Origin: Dactylonectria macrodidyma
Taxonomy: Eukaryota; Ascomycota; Sordariomycetes; Hypocreales; Nectriaceae
Length of the DNA: 48,298 nt
Direction: 5' to 3'
NCBI GenBank assembly: GCA_020744425.1
Contig: JAGMUV010000060.1
Location: 1 to 48,298 of the forward strand
Shown here: positions 12,167 through 23,408 of the stretch, one piece after another
How positions within the stretch are numbered: the stretch's first letter is position 1
How the letters are laid out: every line of letters starts with the position of its first letter
Notes under the pieces: generated by a model
The model's database searches: none
The model's input: only the letters and a program-made list of their open reading frames with translations
Told to the model about the DNA's origin: nothing
Position numbers and translations under genes: made by a program

Positions 12167-12667
12167 TTTAGTCTTTAATAAGCTGAATTGCGATCTAGAA
12201 TTATAAAGAGGTAACTGAATTACGACTTAGAACTGTGACGAGCTTAGAATGCGATGAACCCTTACGGGGCTTTTATTATATGACGATTTTGCCTTCTGAT
12301 ATCTAGCTTTTCTATTTAGCTTTTCTATCTAGCTTTTCTATCTAGCTTTCCAGCTGCTTAACGCATCTCGAAGGGTTAATTAAAATAGCAAGGCTTATAC
12401 CCTAATGCAATAAAAACTCTAGTCATTCTGAGTTACTATTACCTTAGGCTTGGGTTTTGGGCCCTCATATTATTATTTACTATTAGTTATTTTTTTTTTT
12501 TTTTACTATTTAACCTCTGGCCTCTCTCTGAGTGTGCGCTACTAAAGGACTATAACCTTAATAATATATTTAGTAATTAAGAAATATATAATTGAATAAG
12601 AAGAAGAGAGATTAAAGGATTTTTAATCTGCTTACTGATTTAATCTACTTACTGATATTATATGTTA

Positions 12668-12879
12668 TATATAAACTCTACTCTTTATATAGCTAGAGTT
12701 ATATTTACTCTCTTAATATACCTCTTCTTATAAAAGTTGTTTTTACTTTTAACCTAAGAGTATCTCTACTTTCTAACTTAAGTTATCTTTACTTTTTAAT
12801 TAAGAAAATTATTTCTATTTTATAATAAAAAATCTTAAAGAATTAAATTATATTATAATTTTAATATATAGAATTTAAG
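12668..12879. other. AT-rich sequence, nothing assigned
   Basis: Lies between the right target TA of the pogo-like transposon and the head of the next R copy. It does not match the sequence left of that transposon's insertion well enough to join them. No frame or terminal repeat seen. Confidence 0.4.
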
Positions 12880-12939
12880 CGCTATTAAAACCGCTATTCA
12901 GACTTTTATTTTTATATTATTATATTCTTTATTAATATT

Positions 12940-14048
12940 AAGGTTATAGTCCTTTAGCAGCGCACACTCAGAGAGGGGCCAGAGATTAAATAGTAAAAAA
13001 AAAAAAAAACTAATAGTGAATAATAGTATAAAGGCCTAAAACCCAAGCCTGTAGCAATAGTAACTCAGAATGACTAGAGTTTCTACTACATCATAATACA
13101 CGCCTTACTATCCTAATCAACCCTTCAAGATGCGTCAAGCAGCTGGAAAGCTAGATAGAAAAGCTAGATAGAAAAGCTAGATAGGAAAGCTAGATAGAAA
13201 AGCTAGATAGAAAAGCTAGATGTCGGAAGGCAAAATCGTCATGCGATAAAAGCCCCGTAAGGGTTCGTCGCATTCCAAGCTCGTCGCAATTCCAAGTCGC
13301 AATTCAACGATCGCAATTCAACTGCTCGCAATATAACTGACTCATAATGACCCCCCCTGACTAAATAAATAACACAATGCGCGTGCGGCGCATTGCGTAA
13401 CAGCCCGGCAGACCCTCACCAATACTAGCATACGAGAATCGTTTTATATATACACTAGCTAAAAGAATCGAAGAAGATTAAAGCCTACTTCCTAGACTAT
13501 AAAGAGCATCTTGCCTATCTAGCCTAGAATATATAATAGAGGCTGAGTTTAGCCAGCCTAGTCATAAGAGGCTTATCTAACTAGCGATCTTTAACTACTA
13601 TATCCTCTAAGAGAACCTATTCCTATAAGCCCCGCTAGATAAGGATATAATCCGATGGATTGAGATAGAGTAAGTCTTATTAGAGGAATTAGCTTAAAAA
13701 GAGAAATAGAAAGAAATAATAACTATTAATAACGCCTTCCTTAATAACCTAAAGAGCTATAATGCATAGGTTATGCAGTTATAGGCTGACGTTATACTGA
13801 TCAATATGCAGCCAAAGGAGTGACATATTAGAAACTAAGGGAATCCTGCTGTTTGGTAGAACGGTTGAAGGATTTGGCGGAGGAAGGTTGGTTCTTAGTG
13901 GTTAAGGGAGGAGGGATAAGAGTCTATCTATAACTAGGTCGACTAATCAATCGAGTCCTTTGTCTTAAGATAACTCAAGTAATGCAAATATGTGATACAG
14001 AAACGCAGTAGTGTAGAAACAAAAGTCCGAATAGTGGTTTTAATAGCG
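12940..14048 (+). mobile_element. R element form A, well preserved full-length copy
   Basis: 1109 bp from AAGGTTATAGTCCTTTAGCA to GTTTTAATAGCG, inserted near the head of a form B copy. ATTCTTTATTAATATT stands on the left (12924-12939) and ATTCTTTATTATTATATT on the right (14049-14066), a target duplication of about 16 bp with a small indel. Parts in order: conserved tail with A14 run (12997-13010), five or six AGCTAGATAGAAA units (13141-13220), AAAGCCCCGTAAGGG block, form A reading frame, and conserved head ending with AAGTCCGAATAGTGGTTTTA. It is one of the least mutated copies and the best template for the family. Confidence 0.9.
13377..13823 (+). pseudogene. Form A reading frame of R, 148 codons, stopped by RIP
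   Basis: I do not recognise the protein. From ATG at 13377 to TGA at 13821-13823 one frame holds for 148 codons. It is interrupted only by 11 TAA/TAG codons, ten of which would be CAA/CAG before C-to-T change. The eleventh is CGA (Arg) in the copy at 31523-31882. Readable segments include NRFIYTLAKRIEED, YIIEAEFSQPSHKRLI, LDKDIIRWIEIE, VLLEELA and EIITINNAFLNNLKSYNA. The copy at 31523-31882 shows RIEEDRSLLPRL in the same frame. The product would be helical, charged and glutamine-containing, without signal peptide or membrane segment. It is unrelated by eye to the form B product although both occupy the same slot. Confidence 0.6.
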
Positions 14049-14604
14049 ATTCTTTATTATTATATTTCTATAAAATTATATATTTATATTATTTATATTA
14101 TTATAAAATAAAGAACTTAATTAATTAATTAACTTAATTATAAATAGACTTTTATCTTTCTTTTTTTATTAATTCTTTTATATATTAATAATAATTATAT
14201 TATTTATAATTTATATTATTTATTTTTATTAATATTAATTAATAATTTAAAAAATACAATTTTTTTAAAAAAAAATATTTTAATTATTAATTTTATTATT
14301 ATTTTAAAAGATATTATTTATTTTTAATTTAATTTTAAATTATTTTTATTTTTAAAAAATATAATCTTAAAAATACTTTAATTTTAAAGATTATTAAAAT
14401 AATATACTTATTATTAAAAAGTTCTTAAATTTTAATAGTTTTAATTTTTTAAAAATTATAATTTATTATTATAGCTTTTAATTTTTTAATAGTTTTTATA
14501 TTTTTATTAAATTTAGTATTTAAATTATATATAAAAAAGTATAATAATTATTAAAACTTAAGTTATTTAGAATATATAGTGTATTATATTAGATATTTAT
14601 TATA

Positions 14605-16890
14605 ATATACTTAATAAGTAAGTAAGCTAAATAAGTAAGTAAGCTAAAAATCCCTTAATCTTTTATCTTTTTAATTAATTAATTAATTCTTAATTGCTAA
14701 AGATATCTTAATTAAATAAAAGAGAAATATCCTTCTTACTCTTTAAGCCTTTTAAAATAACTTAAAATTAAGTATTTAAAGCACTATAAAAATCTATAAT
14801 ATATATTATAATACCTTATATTACTAATAAAAAGGCATACTATTTTAATATAATACTATCTTTAAATTATATAAGCTATCTAATTTAAAAGAATAGATTA
14901 TTATTTAGTTTATTTTTAATCTAGATTTATAAGGGTTTTCTTTATAATTATATAATATTAAAAAAATAGCTAACTAACTACTTACTAACTATAATATATT
15001 ACTTATTAATAAGTACTAAGCTTTTAACTTTATTAAATAATAATTAGAATTTAAAATATTTTTTTTTATAAATATAATTATTAAAAAGCTAAATATAAAG
15101 ATCAAACTATTATTTATAATTAGTTCTAATTTATAAAGAATATAATTATAAACTATAATATTAATTTAACTAATATTTATAATTTTAATAAAACTAGCTT
15201 TACAATAAGTATAATTATAAATAGAATAATTATTATAAATATAAATAGGTATAAAAATTTAAAATTAATATAATTTAAAAACTAAAAATAAATTATAATT
15301 ATTTAAATAATTAATATAAAAAGCTAAATAATCTAACTATTTATTATAATTATAAATTAATATTACTTTATTAATTAATACTAAGAAAGTAATCTCTTAA
15401 ATAATTAAATTATTATAATAACTTAAAATAATTAAATTAATAATAAAATAAGTCTTAAATAACTTAAGTACTTTAATTAATATATAAAGAATTAATTAAT
15501 TAATTATTATTATCTTTTAATCCTTAATAAATATAAAAGTTATTATTTTATTAACTTTAAAAAATATTATAAAAAGAATAATATTATTATACTTTATATA
15601 TTACTTTATTTATTTTACTTATTTTAGCTTTTTAATATTAAATACTTTAAACTATTTAAAATAGCTTATAATTAAATAATTAAGTAATTAATTAAATACT
15701 TTATAACTTATAATTTAAAGACTAAGTTCTTTTTAGCTTTTTATATTATTTATATAATTATTATAATAAAGAGTAATATTAAAAGAGGTTTTTAAAAGGC
15801 TAGACTTATTCTTTTAAACTTAAAAAATATTATATTAAAGCTTAATATATAACTATAGATTCTAATACTAGCTATAGAAGAGGTCAGCCTCTCTAACTCT
15901 TAAGTCTTAAAGACCTTAAAGATAGTATTTAAGGCTAGTTTATAATTTAAATACTTTAAAAGATAAGTAAGAAAGTATTAAAATAGTTCTTTAGTATTTA
16001 TCTTTAAAGTATTTAAATTATTTTTTAAAAAAATATAAGTAATAATATATTAAATAATATTATTAAAGTCTAAGAACTAAGTCCTTTAATAAGTAAATAA
16101 GACTCTTAATAAATAGTATAAAGTAAAAAGAACCTATTTATAAAATAAAAGGAAGATAATTATAAAAAAGGGAAGAGAAGTAATTAATTAAATAAATATT
16201 AGTATAAAAGTATATATTAAATCATTAAAAAGTAATAACTTATATATTACTCATACATTACATCCAACCATACATTATAATAAGATTTTTATATTAAATT
16301 ATAATTTTTAAAAAATCCTAAAAAAATTAAATTAAGTTTAAAATAGTTAGGATTTTTAAATTAAATTATTTATAATATAACTTATTTTTAAAAATTCTTT
16401 TAAGTTTTATATATTAATAGTGCTAGCACTATTAAATTCATACTACACTTTTTACTATTTTTATTTATAACTAGCTTAATAATTTTTTAAGAAATCTTAA
16501 GAAATTACTAACTTATTAACTTCTTAGTTAAATATTTAAAATTAATTTTTTTTAAAAATCCTATAATTATATATAACCTTTTAAAAAATTAAGGTTTTTA
16601 ATTTTAAGTGTATAGTATAAGTGTGATGCATGCTTGGATGCGATGCATGAGTGATATATACGTTAGTTAAAGAGGGTTAGTATAACTAAAGGAAAGGCGC
16701 TATAGAACTTATAGAAAGACTAGTTATAAAATAAAGACTTATTAGATTATTATAAAGATATTTGAAGAAGAGTATAGCGATTAGTTTTAATTAATTAAAT
16801 AGTTTATTATATTTTTATTAAAGTTTTAATTTTAAAGGTAAGGATTTTTAGCCTACTTACTTATTTAGCTTACTTACTTATTAAGTATAT
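14605..16890 (+). mobile_element. Pogo-like transposon with dead transposase, split by a MITE
   Basis: Flanked by TA (14603-14604 and 16891-16892). The ends are inverted repeats with a doubled unit: left ATATACTTAATAAGTAAGTA and AGTAAGTAAGCTA, right the complement. Net length without the MITE is about 1.86 kb. The + strand interior aligns with the transposase region of 32358-34213: near 14900-14960 it reads QFI-NLDL-GF (dashes mark stops), the helix-turn-helix region before the catalytic domain, and the frame continues to about 16200. Heavily RIP-mutated. Confidence 0.85.
16238..16663. mobile_element. Pogo-like MITE, ATCACTCATGCATCG end type
   Basis: 426 bp flanked by TA (16236-16237 and 16664-16665). 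Left end ACTTATATATTACTCATACA, right end the complement of ACGTATATATCACTCATGCA. Same subfamily as 8068-8494. The right end (16620-16663) still has CpG and TpG sites that the left end has lost. Confidence 0.85.
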
Positions 16891-17338
16891 TAGTATTTAT
16901 TATAAATTAGTTAAATTATAAAGAGCTTAAAAATAATACTAATCTTTAATAAGTTAGTCTTTAATAAGTTAAATTATAATCTAGAATTATAAAGAGTTAA
17001 ATTATAATGTAAGTATGACTTAGAATTATAACGAGCTTAGAATGCGATAAATGCAGAGCCCTTATAGGGCTTTTATTATATAATGATTTTGCCTTTTAAT
17101 ATCTAGCTTTTCTGTCTAGGTTTTCTATCTAGCTTTTCTAATAACGCATTTTAAAGAGTTAAATAGGACAGTAAGGCTTACACCTTAATGCAGTAAAACT
17201 CTAGTCATTCTGAGTTACTATTACCTTAGGCTTGAGTTTTAGGCCCTTATACTATTATTCACTATTAGTTATATATTTTTTTTAACTATTTAACTTCTGG
17301 CCCCTTTCAGAGTGTGCGTTACTAAGGACTATAAGCTT

Positions 17339-17621
17339 AATAATATAAAAATATAATAATATAGAAATAAAAGTCTAAATAGCGGTTTTATTAGTAATTA
17401 TTAATATATAAAAGGATTAAGAATAATAAAAAGATATAATAAAAGGACGTTATATTAATAAGTTTTTAATAATTAAAGAAAGAAGAATAAGAGTCTATTT
17501 ATAATTAAGTTAATTAATTAATTAAATCCTTTATTTTATAAAAGCTTAAGTCATATAAATATATAATTATATAAAAATATAATAATAAAGAATATAATAA
17601 TATAAAAATAAAAGTTTAAAT
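17339..17621 (+). repeat. Two R head-end fragments in tandem
   Basis: The first ends near 17396 with AGTCTAAATAGCGGTTTTA. The second, about 17400-17620, carries a degraded GGAGGGATAAGAGTCTATCT block and ends AAAAGTTTAAA. The second contains the short tandem duplication also seen near 29105-29130 and 45672-45696. Both are remnants of copies truncated by later insertions. Confidence 0.6.
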
Positions 17622-18698
17622 TACTATTAAAACCGTTATTCAGACTTTTATTTCTATATTATTATATTTCTATATTATATATTTATATTACTTAAGTTAT
17701 TTTAAAATAAAAGATTTAATTAATTAATTAATATAATTATAAATATATTCTTATAGTTTCTCTTTTTCTCCATTTTCTATTAGATCTTTAAATTATTTTA
17801 TTAAATAATAAAATTATTTTAGTTTTTAATATATTATTTATTTAATTATATATTAATTAATATAATATTAACTTATAATTATATAGTTTATATATTATAA
17901 TTCTTTAAATTATTAAAAAAAGGATTATTAATAATTATTATTTCTTTTTTAAAATTAATTCTTTTAATAAAACTTATTTTATTTTAATTTATTAAATTAT
18001 ATTCTTATTAATAAAGGTTATAAAAATATTACTTTTTAAAAAATATAATAATTAAGAATTATTAATTAAATAAGCTTTTTATAATTAAAGTAAGTAAACA
18101 AGCTTTTTATATTTAAAGTAATTAAATTTAATTTTTATTATATATTTTAAATTATATAAATAAAATACTTTTTATAATTTAAATAGTAAGTTTTAATCTT
18201 TTTTAATTCTTTTAACTCATATATATATAAAATACTTCTTATATATTAGTATATATATAAAATAATTCTTATATATTAGTATTAATAAGGGTTTATTAGG
18301 CTATTATATAATAAATATATTATGTATATATTATATTATTTATTTAATTAAGAGGGGTTATTTTAAATTATAATATAATTAGAATTCTAATGAGCTTAGA
18401 ATGTAATAAAGTGATGCAGAGCCCTTACGGGGCTTTTATTATATAACGATTTTGCTTTCTAATATCTAGCTTTTCTATCTAGCTTTCTAGCTACTTAATG
18501 CATTTTAAAGGGTTAATTATGATAATAAGGCTTATACTTTAATATAGTAAAAACTCTAGTCATTCTGAGTTACTATTGCCTTAGGCTTGGGTTTTAGGCC
18601 TTTATATTATTATTCATTATTGGTTGTTGTTTTTTTACTCTTTAGCCTCTGACCTCTCTCTGTGTGTGCGCTACTAAGGACTATAACCTTAAAAAAAA
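17622..18698 (-). mobile_element. R element form A with an eight-A tail
   Basis: On the + strand it starts TACTATTAAAACCGTTATTC, ends GGACTATAACCTT at 18690, and is followed by AAAAAAAA (18691-18698). This is the clearest poly(A)-like end in the window. The block 18420-18690 keeps CpG sites, including AGCCCTTACGGGGCTTTT, whereas 17622-18400 is nearly pure A/T. No flanking duplication could be read because the left neighbour is another R end. Confidence 0.8.
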
Positions 18699-19980
18699 CT
18701 ACTTTAAGCCTTATTACCTCCTTCTAAATATAAACTAAAAGAAAGAAAATAATAAGTAATTAATACTTTAACCTTATTACTAATTATAGACTATTAAAGT
18801 TAAAATAATTACTTAATTCTATATATAAATAATAATTAATAATTAATTAAAATATATATAAACTTTAATATTTATATTAAAGTTAATTTAATTAATAAAA
18901 CCTTTATTTATTAATATAGCTTAAAAAAGAGTAAAGTGAAAGCACTTGGCTTTAAAAGTACTAATAAAATAAAACTCCTTACTTATAGTATTTAAAAAGT
19001 ACTCTTAATTATAATAAACTCTTATAAAACTATATAATCTTTTACTTAGCTTTATATTAATATTAATAAGGATTTAAATACTTAAAAAAGCCTTATCTTA
19101 CTATTTTAGATTACTTTTAAGAAATACTATATTTACCTTTCTTTTACTTAATAGTAATAGTTAGAAAAGCATATAAATTTAAAGGGTTTTACTTTTAAAA
19201 AGTAATATAAAACCTATATAATAATTTACTAAATCAATAATCTTATTAAAACCGTACTTATTATAAAATAAAGATATAATAAATATAAAGAAAATTTAAA
19301 TTATCTTTATAAAACTATAAAACTTTAAGGATATTTCTAACTTAGATAATATAGAAGTATTAGTTTCTAATTCAATTGATTATTTTAGATTAAAAGTTAT
19401 TAAAATAGGTTTATTAAGAATAGGTTATTTTAAATTATTAAAGGCTTTTTAAGCCTTTATATTTTATTTAAAGTCTATATCTTTCTTTATTAATTCTATT
19501 GTTTTATAATATTACTAAATTTATAAATAAACTTTTAATAATAATTAGTAAATCTTAAAAAGCTTTATACTTTTTTAATACTCTTATCTAATTTAAATTA
19601 ATCTTTAATAGCTTTAATTTTCTTTTTATGTATTTAAATCTTATTTAATTAAATAGTATATTGAAAAAAGTCTATTTTTTATATATAGAACTTACTTTTT
19701 TTAAATTGAATAAATAGTTTTATATTTTATAATTTCTATAGTACTTTATAATTATATTTTATATAGTCTTCTTTTATATTAAAAAAGATTAAAATATTAT
19801 TTAAATAATATATAATAAAAATATTAAAGTATTCTTTTAAATTATTAATAATTATTTATTAAAATATTACTAGTATATTTATAAGTTTAAAAAGTATTAA
19901 TAAGTATTTAAAAAGTTTAAATTTAATTTTAAATACTATTTTTTATTTATTTTTAAGTTTAATATAAATTACATTATATA
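18699..19980 (-). pseudogene. Gypsy-type pol remnant (reverse transcriptase and downstream)
   Basis: On the minus strand the complement of 19780-19830 reads NIFIIYYLNNIL, the reverse-transcriptase motif IV-YLDDIL with both Asp changed to Asn by G-to-A mutation. Sequence on both sides (19330-19700) resembles 40600-41000 in the complete Gypsy element, so the fragment covers the palm domain into the RNase H region. No LTR is attached. It is cut by a MITE at 19983 and by an R copy at 18698. Not functional. Confidence 0.7.
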
Positions 19981-19982
19981 TA

Positions 19983-20404
19983 ATGTACTTGATAAGTGAG
20001 TGGGCCATGAATACTATACACTAAAAAGAGCTAAACTTTAAAAATTTAAAACTAGCTATTTAATTATAAAAAATAAAATAAAAATAATTTTAATTATTTA
20101 ATTAAAAAGAAAACTATATAATTTTTTTAAAACTTTTAAAAAAATTCCTTTATATAGAAATAGCTAAGTATATAATGCGAATAAGCATTTTTAATATAGC
20201 TTATTAAGTAATTTTTAAAAAAAGCTAAGAAATTTAATATTGATTTTTTAATATATAATAGAGCTATTTTTATAATATTAGCTATTTTACTCTTAGTTTG
20301 AATTTTAGAGAATATTTTAAAGATATTTTCATTTAAGGTATAAATGCTAGGAAATTTCAAAGTGGCCCACTCGCTTGTTTGGCCTACTCACTTATTAAGT
20401 ACGT
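19983..20404. mobile_element. Pogo-like MITE, AAGTGAGTGGGCC end type
   Basis: 422 bp flanked by TA (19981-19982 and 20405-20406). Left end ATGTACTTGATAAGTGAGTG, right end the complement of ACGTACTTAATAAGTGAGTA. The right end carries the GTGGGCC-like unit twice; the second unit at the left end is damaged. A 74-codon open frame on the minus strand lies within it but is low-complexity and not shared with sister MITEs. Confidence 0.85.
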
Positions 20405-20406
20405 TA

Positions 20407-21404
20407 CTGCATTTTTATATAGTTATATATTTATATTACTTAAGTTATCTTAAGACGAAGGACTTAATTAATTAGTTAACCTAGTTATAAATAGACTCTT
20501 ATCCTTTCTCTTTTATAAAACTTTCCTTTATTAAATCTTTTAACCATTCTAATAGGATTCTCTTAGTTTCTAATACAATTATCACTCCTTTAGCTATATA
20601 TTAATTAATATAATATTAGCCTATAATTATATAACTTATATATTATAGCTTTTTAAATTATTAAAAAAAGTATTATTAATAGTTATTATTTTTTTTTATT
20701 TCTTTTTTTAAGCTAATTCTTTTAATAAAACTTACTCTATTTTAATTTATTAAATTATATCCTTATTTAATAAGGCTTATAAAAATAAGTTCTTTTAAAA
20801 GATATAATAATTAAAGATTACTAATTAAATAAGCCTTTTATAATTAAGTTAATTAAACTTAGCCTTTATTATATATTCTAAATTAAATAAATAAAATACT
20901 CTTTATAATTTAAGAAGTAGGCTTTAATCTTTTTTAATTCTTTTAGTTAGTATATATATAAGATGATTCTTATATACTAGTATTAGTGAGGGTCTGCTAG
21001 GCTATTATGCGATGCGCTATACGCGCATTATGTCGTTTGTTTAGTCAGGAGGGGTCATTTTGAATTACAATTAGGAATTACAAAGCATTGAATTGCGACT
21101 TAGAATTGCGACGAGCTTAGAATGCGATGAACCCTCACGGGGCTTTTATCGCATAATGATTGTGCCTTCTAATATCTAGCTTTTCTATCTAGCTTTCTAG
21201 CTGCTTAATGTATCTCGAAGGGTTAATTAAGATAGTAAGGCTTGCACCCTAATGCAGTAGAAACTCTAGCCATTCTGAATTACTGTTGCCTTAGGCTTGG
21301 GTTTTAGGCCCTTATACTGTTATTTACTATTAGTTATTTTTTTTTTTTTTACTATTTAACCTCTAGCCTCTCTCTAAGTGTGCGCTGCTAAAGACCATAA
21401 CCTT
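20407..21404 (-). mobile_element. R element form A lacking the outermost head
   Basis: Begins within the head block (TGCATTTTTATATAGTTATA), next to the MITE, so about 35 bp of the usual head are missing. It ends AAGACCATAACCTT followed by AAATAATA. 20990-21404 is rich in CpG (GCGATGCGCTATACGCGCAT) while 20407-20980 is nearly pure A/T: a sharp step inside one element. Confidence 0.8.
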
Positions 21405-22970
21405 AAATAATACTTATTATATATTATATTTTAATTTTAAAATACTTATAATTAAAATAAATTAATTTAATAATAAATTAAAAATTAATTAAATAAACTT
21501 TAATAATATTAATAATTACTCTTCTTAAGAACTAGATTCAAATAATAATATAAAATCTTAAATTTTAATTAATAATAATATTAATAAAATATTAATAAAA
21601 GAAATAATAAAAACTTTCTTATTTTAAAGTATAAAATATAAATATTATAAAGCTTAATAAAATATAAATATTATAAAGCTTAATAAAATAAAATATATTA
21701 TATTATTATTTTTATATAAAGCTAATTAATAAAATATAAAAAAGATCTTATAAAAATAAAAAAATAAATAGAAGTTAATAAAAAGTTAAAAAATATATTA
21801 TTTATTTATTATATTTATAAAAAACTATTTACTAAAGAATTAGAAATAAGTCTATTTAAATATAATAAATAGAATTATAAAATAGTATTAAAAAAAGAAC
21901 TTTATTTAAATTATTTAAATTCTATAATTTTAATAATATATAATTATAAATATTAAAAGAATATTTTAAAGATATATTAAAAAAAAGATATATTAAAATA
22001 TTAAAATCTTTTATAAAATACTTAATTATATTTATTTTAAAGAAAAATAGAAAAGTCTAATTAATTATAAATTATAAATAATTAAATAATATTATATTAA
22101 AAGACTAAATATTATTACTTTTTATTATTAAATTAAAAGACTATGTTTATAATAAGAAATAGTTTAAAATATTTAATTTAAAAAATATTTATAAATTAAT
22201 TTATATAAAACTTAGAAATAAATAGAAAATTATATTTAGAATTAAACTTAAACTATTTAAATATTTAGTAATGCTTTTTAGATTTATAAATATATTAATA
22301 ATACTATAATAAATAATTACTAATATCTTAAAAAAATACTTTAATATTTTTATATATTATTTTAATAATATCTTAATCTTCTTAAAAATAGAAAAAGAAT
22401 ATATAATATATATACATATATTTCTATAAAAACTATAAAATATAAGATTATTTATAAAACTAATAAAAAGTAAATTCTATATATAAAAAGTAGACTTTTT
22501 TAAATATACTATTTAATTAAATAAGATTTAAATAGATAAAAAGAGAATTAAAGCTATTAAAGATTAGTTAAAACTAAATAAAAGTATTAAAATAGTATAA
22601 AGCTTTTTAAAATTTACTAATTATTATTAAAAGTTTATAAATTTAATAAAATTATAAAACCCTTAATAGAACTTATAAAGAAAAGTATAGACTTTAAATA
22701 GAATATAAAGGCTTAGAAAGCTTTTAATAATTTAAAATAAGCTATTCTTAATAAACCTATTTTAATAATATTTAATTTAGAATAATTAATTAAATTAAAA
22801 ATAAATACTTTTAATTTTATTCTAAGAGTTTAAATTAGATAATAAGATAATAAGAAGAACCTATACTTAATTATATTTTATTTATATATATTAAAAAGAA
22901 TTAAACTTAATTATTCTATTTATGATAAAGAATTTATAATAATATTTAATTCTTTTAAAGAATTCTAATA

Positions 22971-23408
22971 ACGTGCATGATAAGCTTATGTCCCATCCAA
23001 GTATATGTCTCAAATAGATTTTATACCTTAAATCGTAATTTCTTAGAAATTCTTTAAAAATCTAAACTAAACTTAAAATAGCTAAGATTTTTAGATTATA
23101 TATATTATATAATGGGTAATCAGTAGAAATTTTTCTAGATTTTAAAAAAAATTATTTATTAGCTTATATAGAAAAATCATATTCACACTGTTTTTTTTCT
23201 TACTTTTATTTCTAAGAAACTAAATAAATTAAATAAAATTTTTAGAAAAATAATAACTTATGACTTTTTTATTTAAATATCTAAGAAAAAATTTAAAAGA
23301 AATTCTAGAGCTATATAGCTTATTTTAGGAAATTAATAATTAGGGTTTTTAAGTGTACAGTATAAGTGAGACACATACTTATATGGGACATAAGCTTATC
23401 ATGCACGT
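22971..23408. mobile_element. Pogo-like MITE, ATAAGCTTATGTCCC end type
   Basis: 438 bp flanked by TA (22969-22970 and 23409-23410). The termini are a perfect inverted repeat for the first 26 bp, starting ACGTGCATGATAAGCTTATG. It is better preserved than the Gypsy sequence it entered, which continues in the RNase H region on both sides. Confidence 0.9.

Larger units (their letters stand above)
11496..12560 (-). mobile_element. R element form B, best preserved full-length copy
   Basis: On the + strand it starts CGCTATTAAAACCACTGTTC and ends GGACTATAACCTTA. It is flanked by a perfect 14-bp direct repeat, ATAATATATTTAGT (11482-11495 and 12561-12574), inside the pogo-like transposon. There are no inverted terminal repeats and no TG..CA ends. 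Visible parts, from tail to head on the minus strand: GCGCACACTCAGAGAG block, A-run, several 13-bp units of the AGCTAGATAGAAA kind (12301-12352), an AAAGCCCCGTAAGGG hairpin-like block, the form B reading frame, and a conserved head of about 250 bp. Many CpG sites survive, so it is younger than its host. Confidence 0.9.
9320..12665 (-). mobile_element. Pogo-like transposon, split by a MITE and an R copy
   Basis: Flanked by TA (9318-9319 and 12666-12667). The ends are inverted repeats that each carry a doubled unit: left ATTAGTAAGTAAATTAAATC then AGTAAGTAAATTAAAAATC, right the complement. Removing the two insertions leaves about 1.85 kb. The interior matches the better preserved transposon 32358-34213 throughout, with the transposase on the minus strand; 9380-9570 is its C-terminal end. 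Almost every CpA and CpG is gone, so the gene is dead. Confidence 0.85.
12880..17338 (-). mobile_element. R element form B, split by another R copy and a pogo-like transposon
   Basis: The pieces are 12880-12939 (head, starting CGCTATTAAAACCGCTATTC), 14049-14604 and 16893-17338 (tail, ending GGACTATAAGCTT). Together they give about 1.07 kb in the order of the copy at 11496-12560. The tail piece from about 17000 to 17338 keeps CpG sites and the TCTAGCTTTTCTA units, while the middle is nearly pure A/T. Confidence 0.8.

Noticed and set aside
12301..12352. CRISPR-like array
   Set aside because: The 13-bp units are directly adjacent without unique spacers and are part of a eukaryotic repeat element.
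11496..12560. R as a tRNA-derived SINE
   Set aside because: I could not find properly ordered and spaced A and B box promoter elements near either end, and 1.1 kb is long for a SINE.
12940..14048. R as a solo LTR
   Set aside because: No TG..CA ends even after allowing for RIP, and the target duplication is 13-16 bp, not 4-6.
20136..20360. 74-codon minus strand frame in a MITE
   Set aside because: Low-complexity Lys/Ile/Asn/Tyr product, not shared by the sister MITE 29655-30095.
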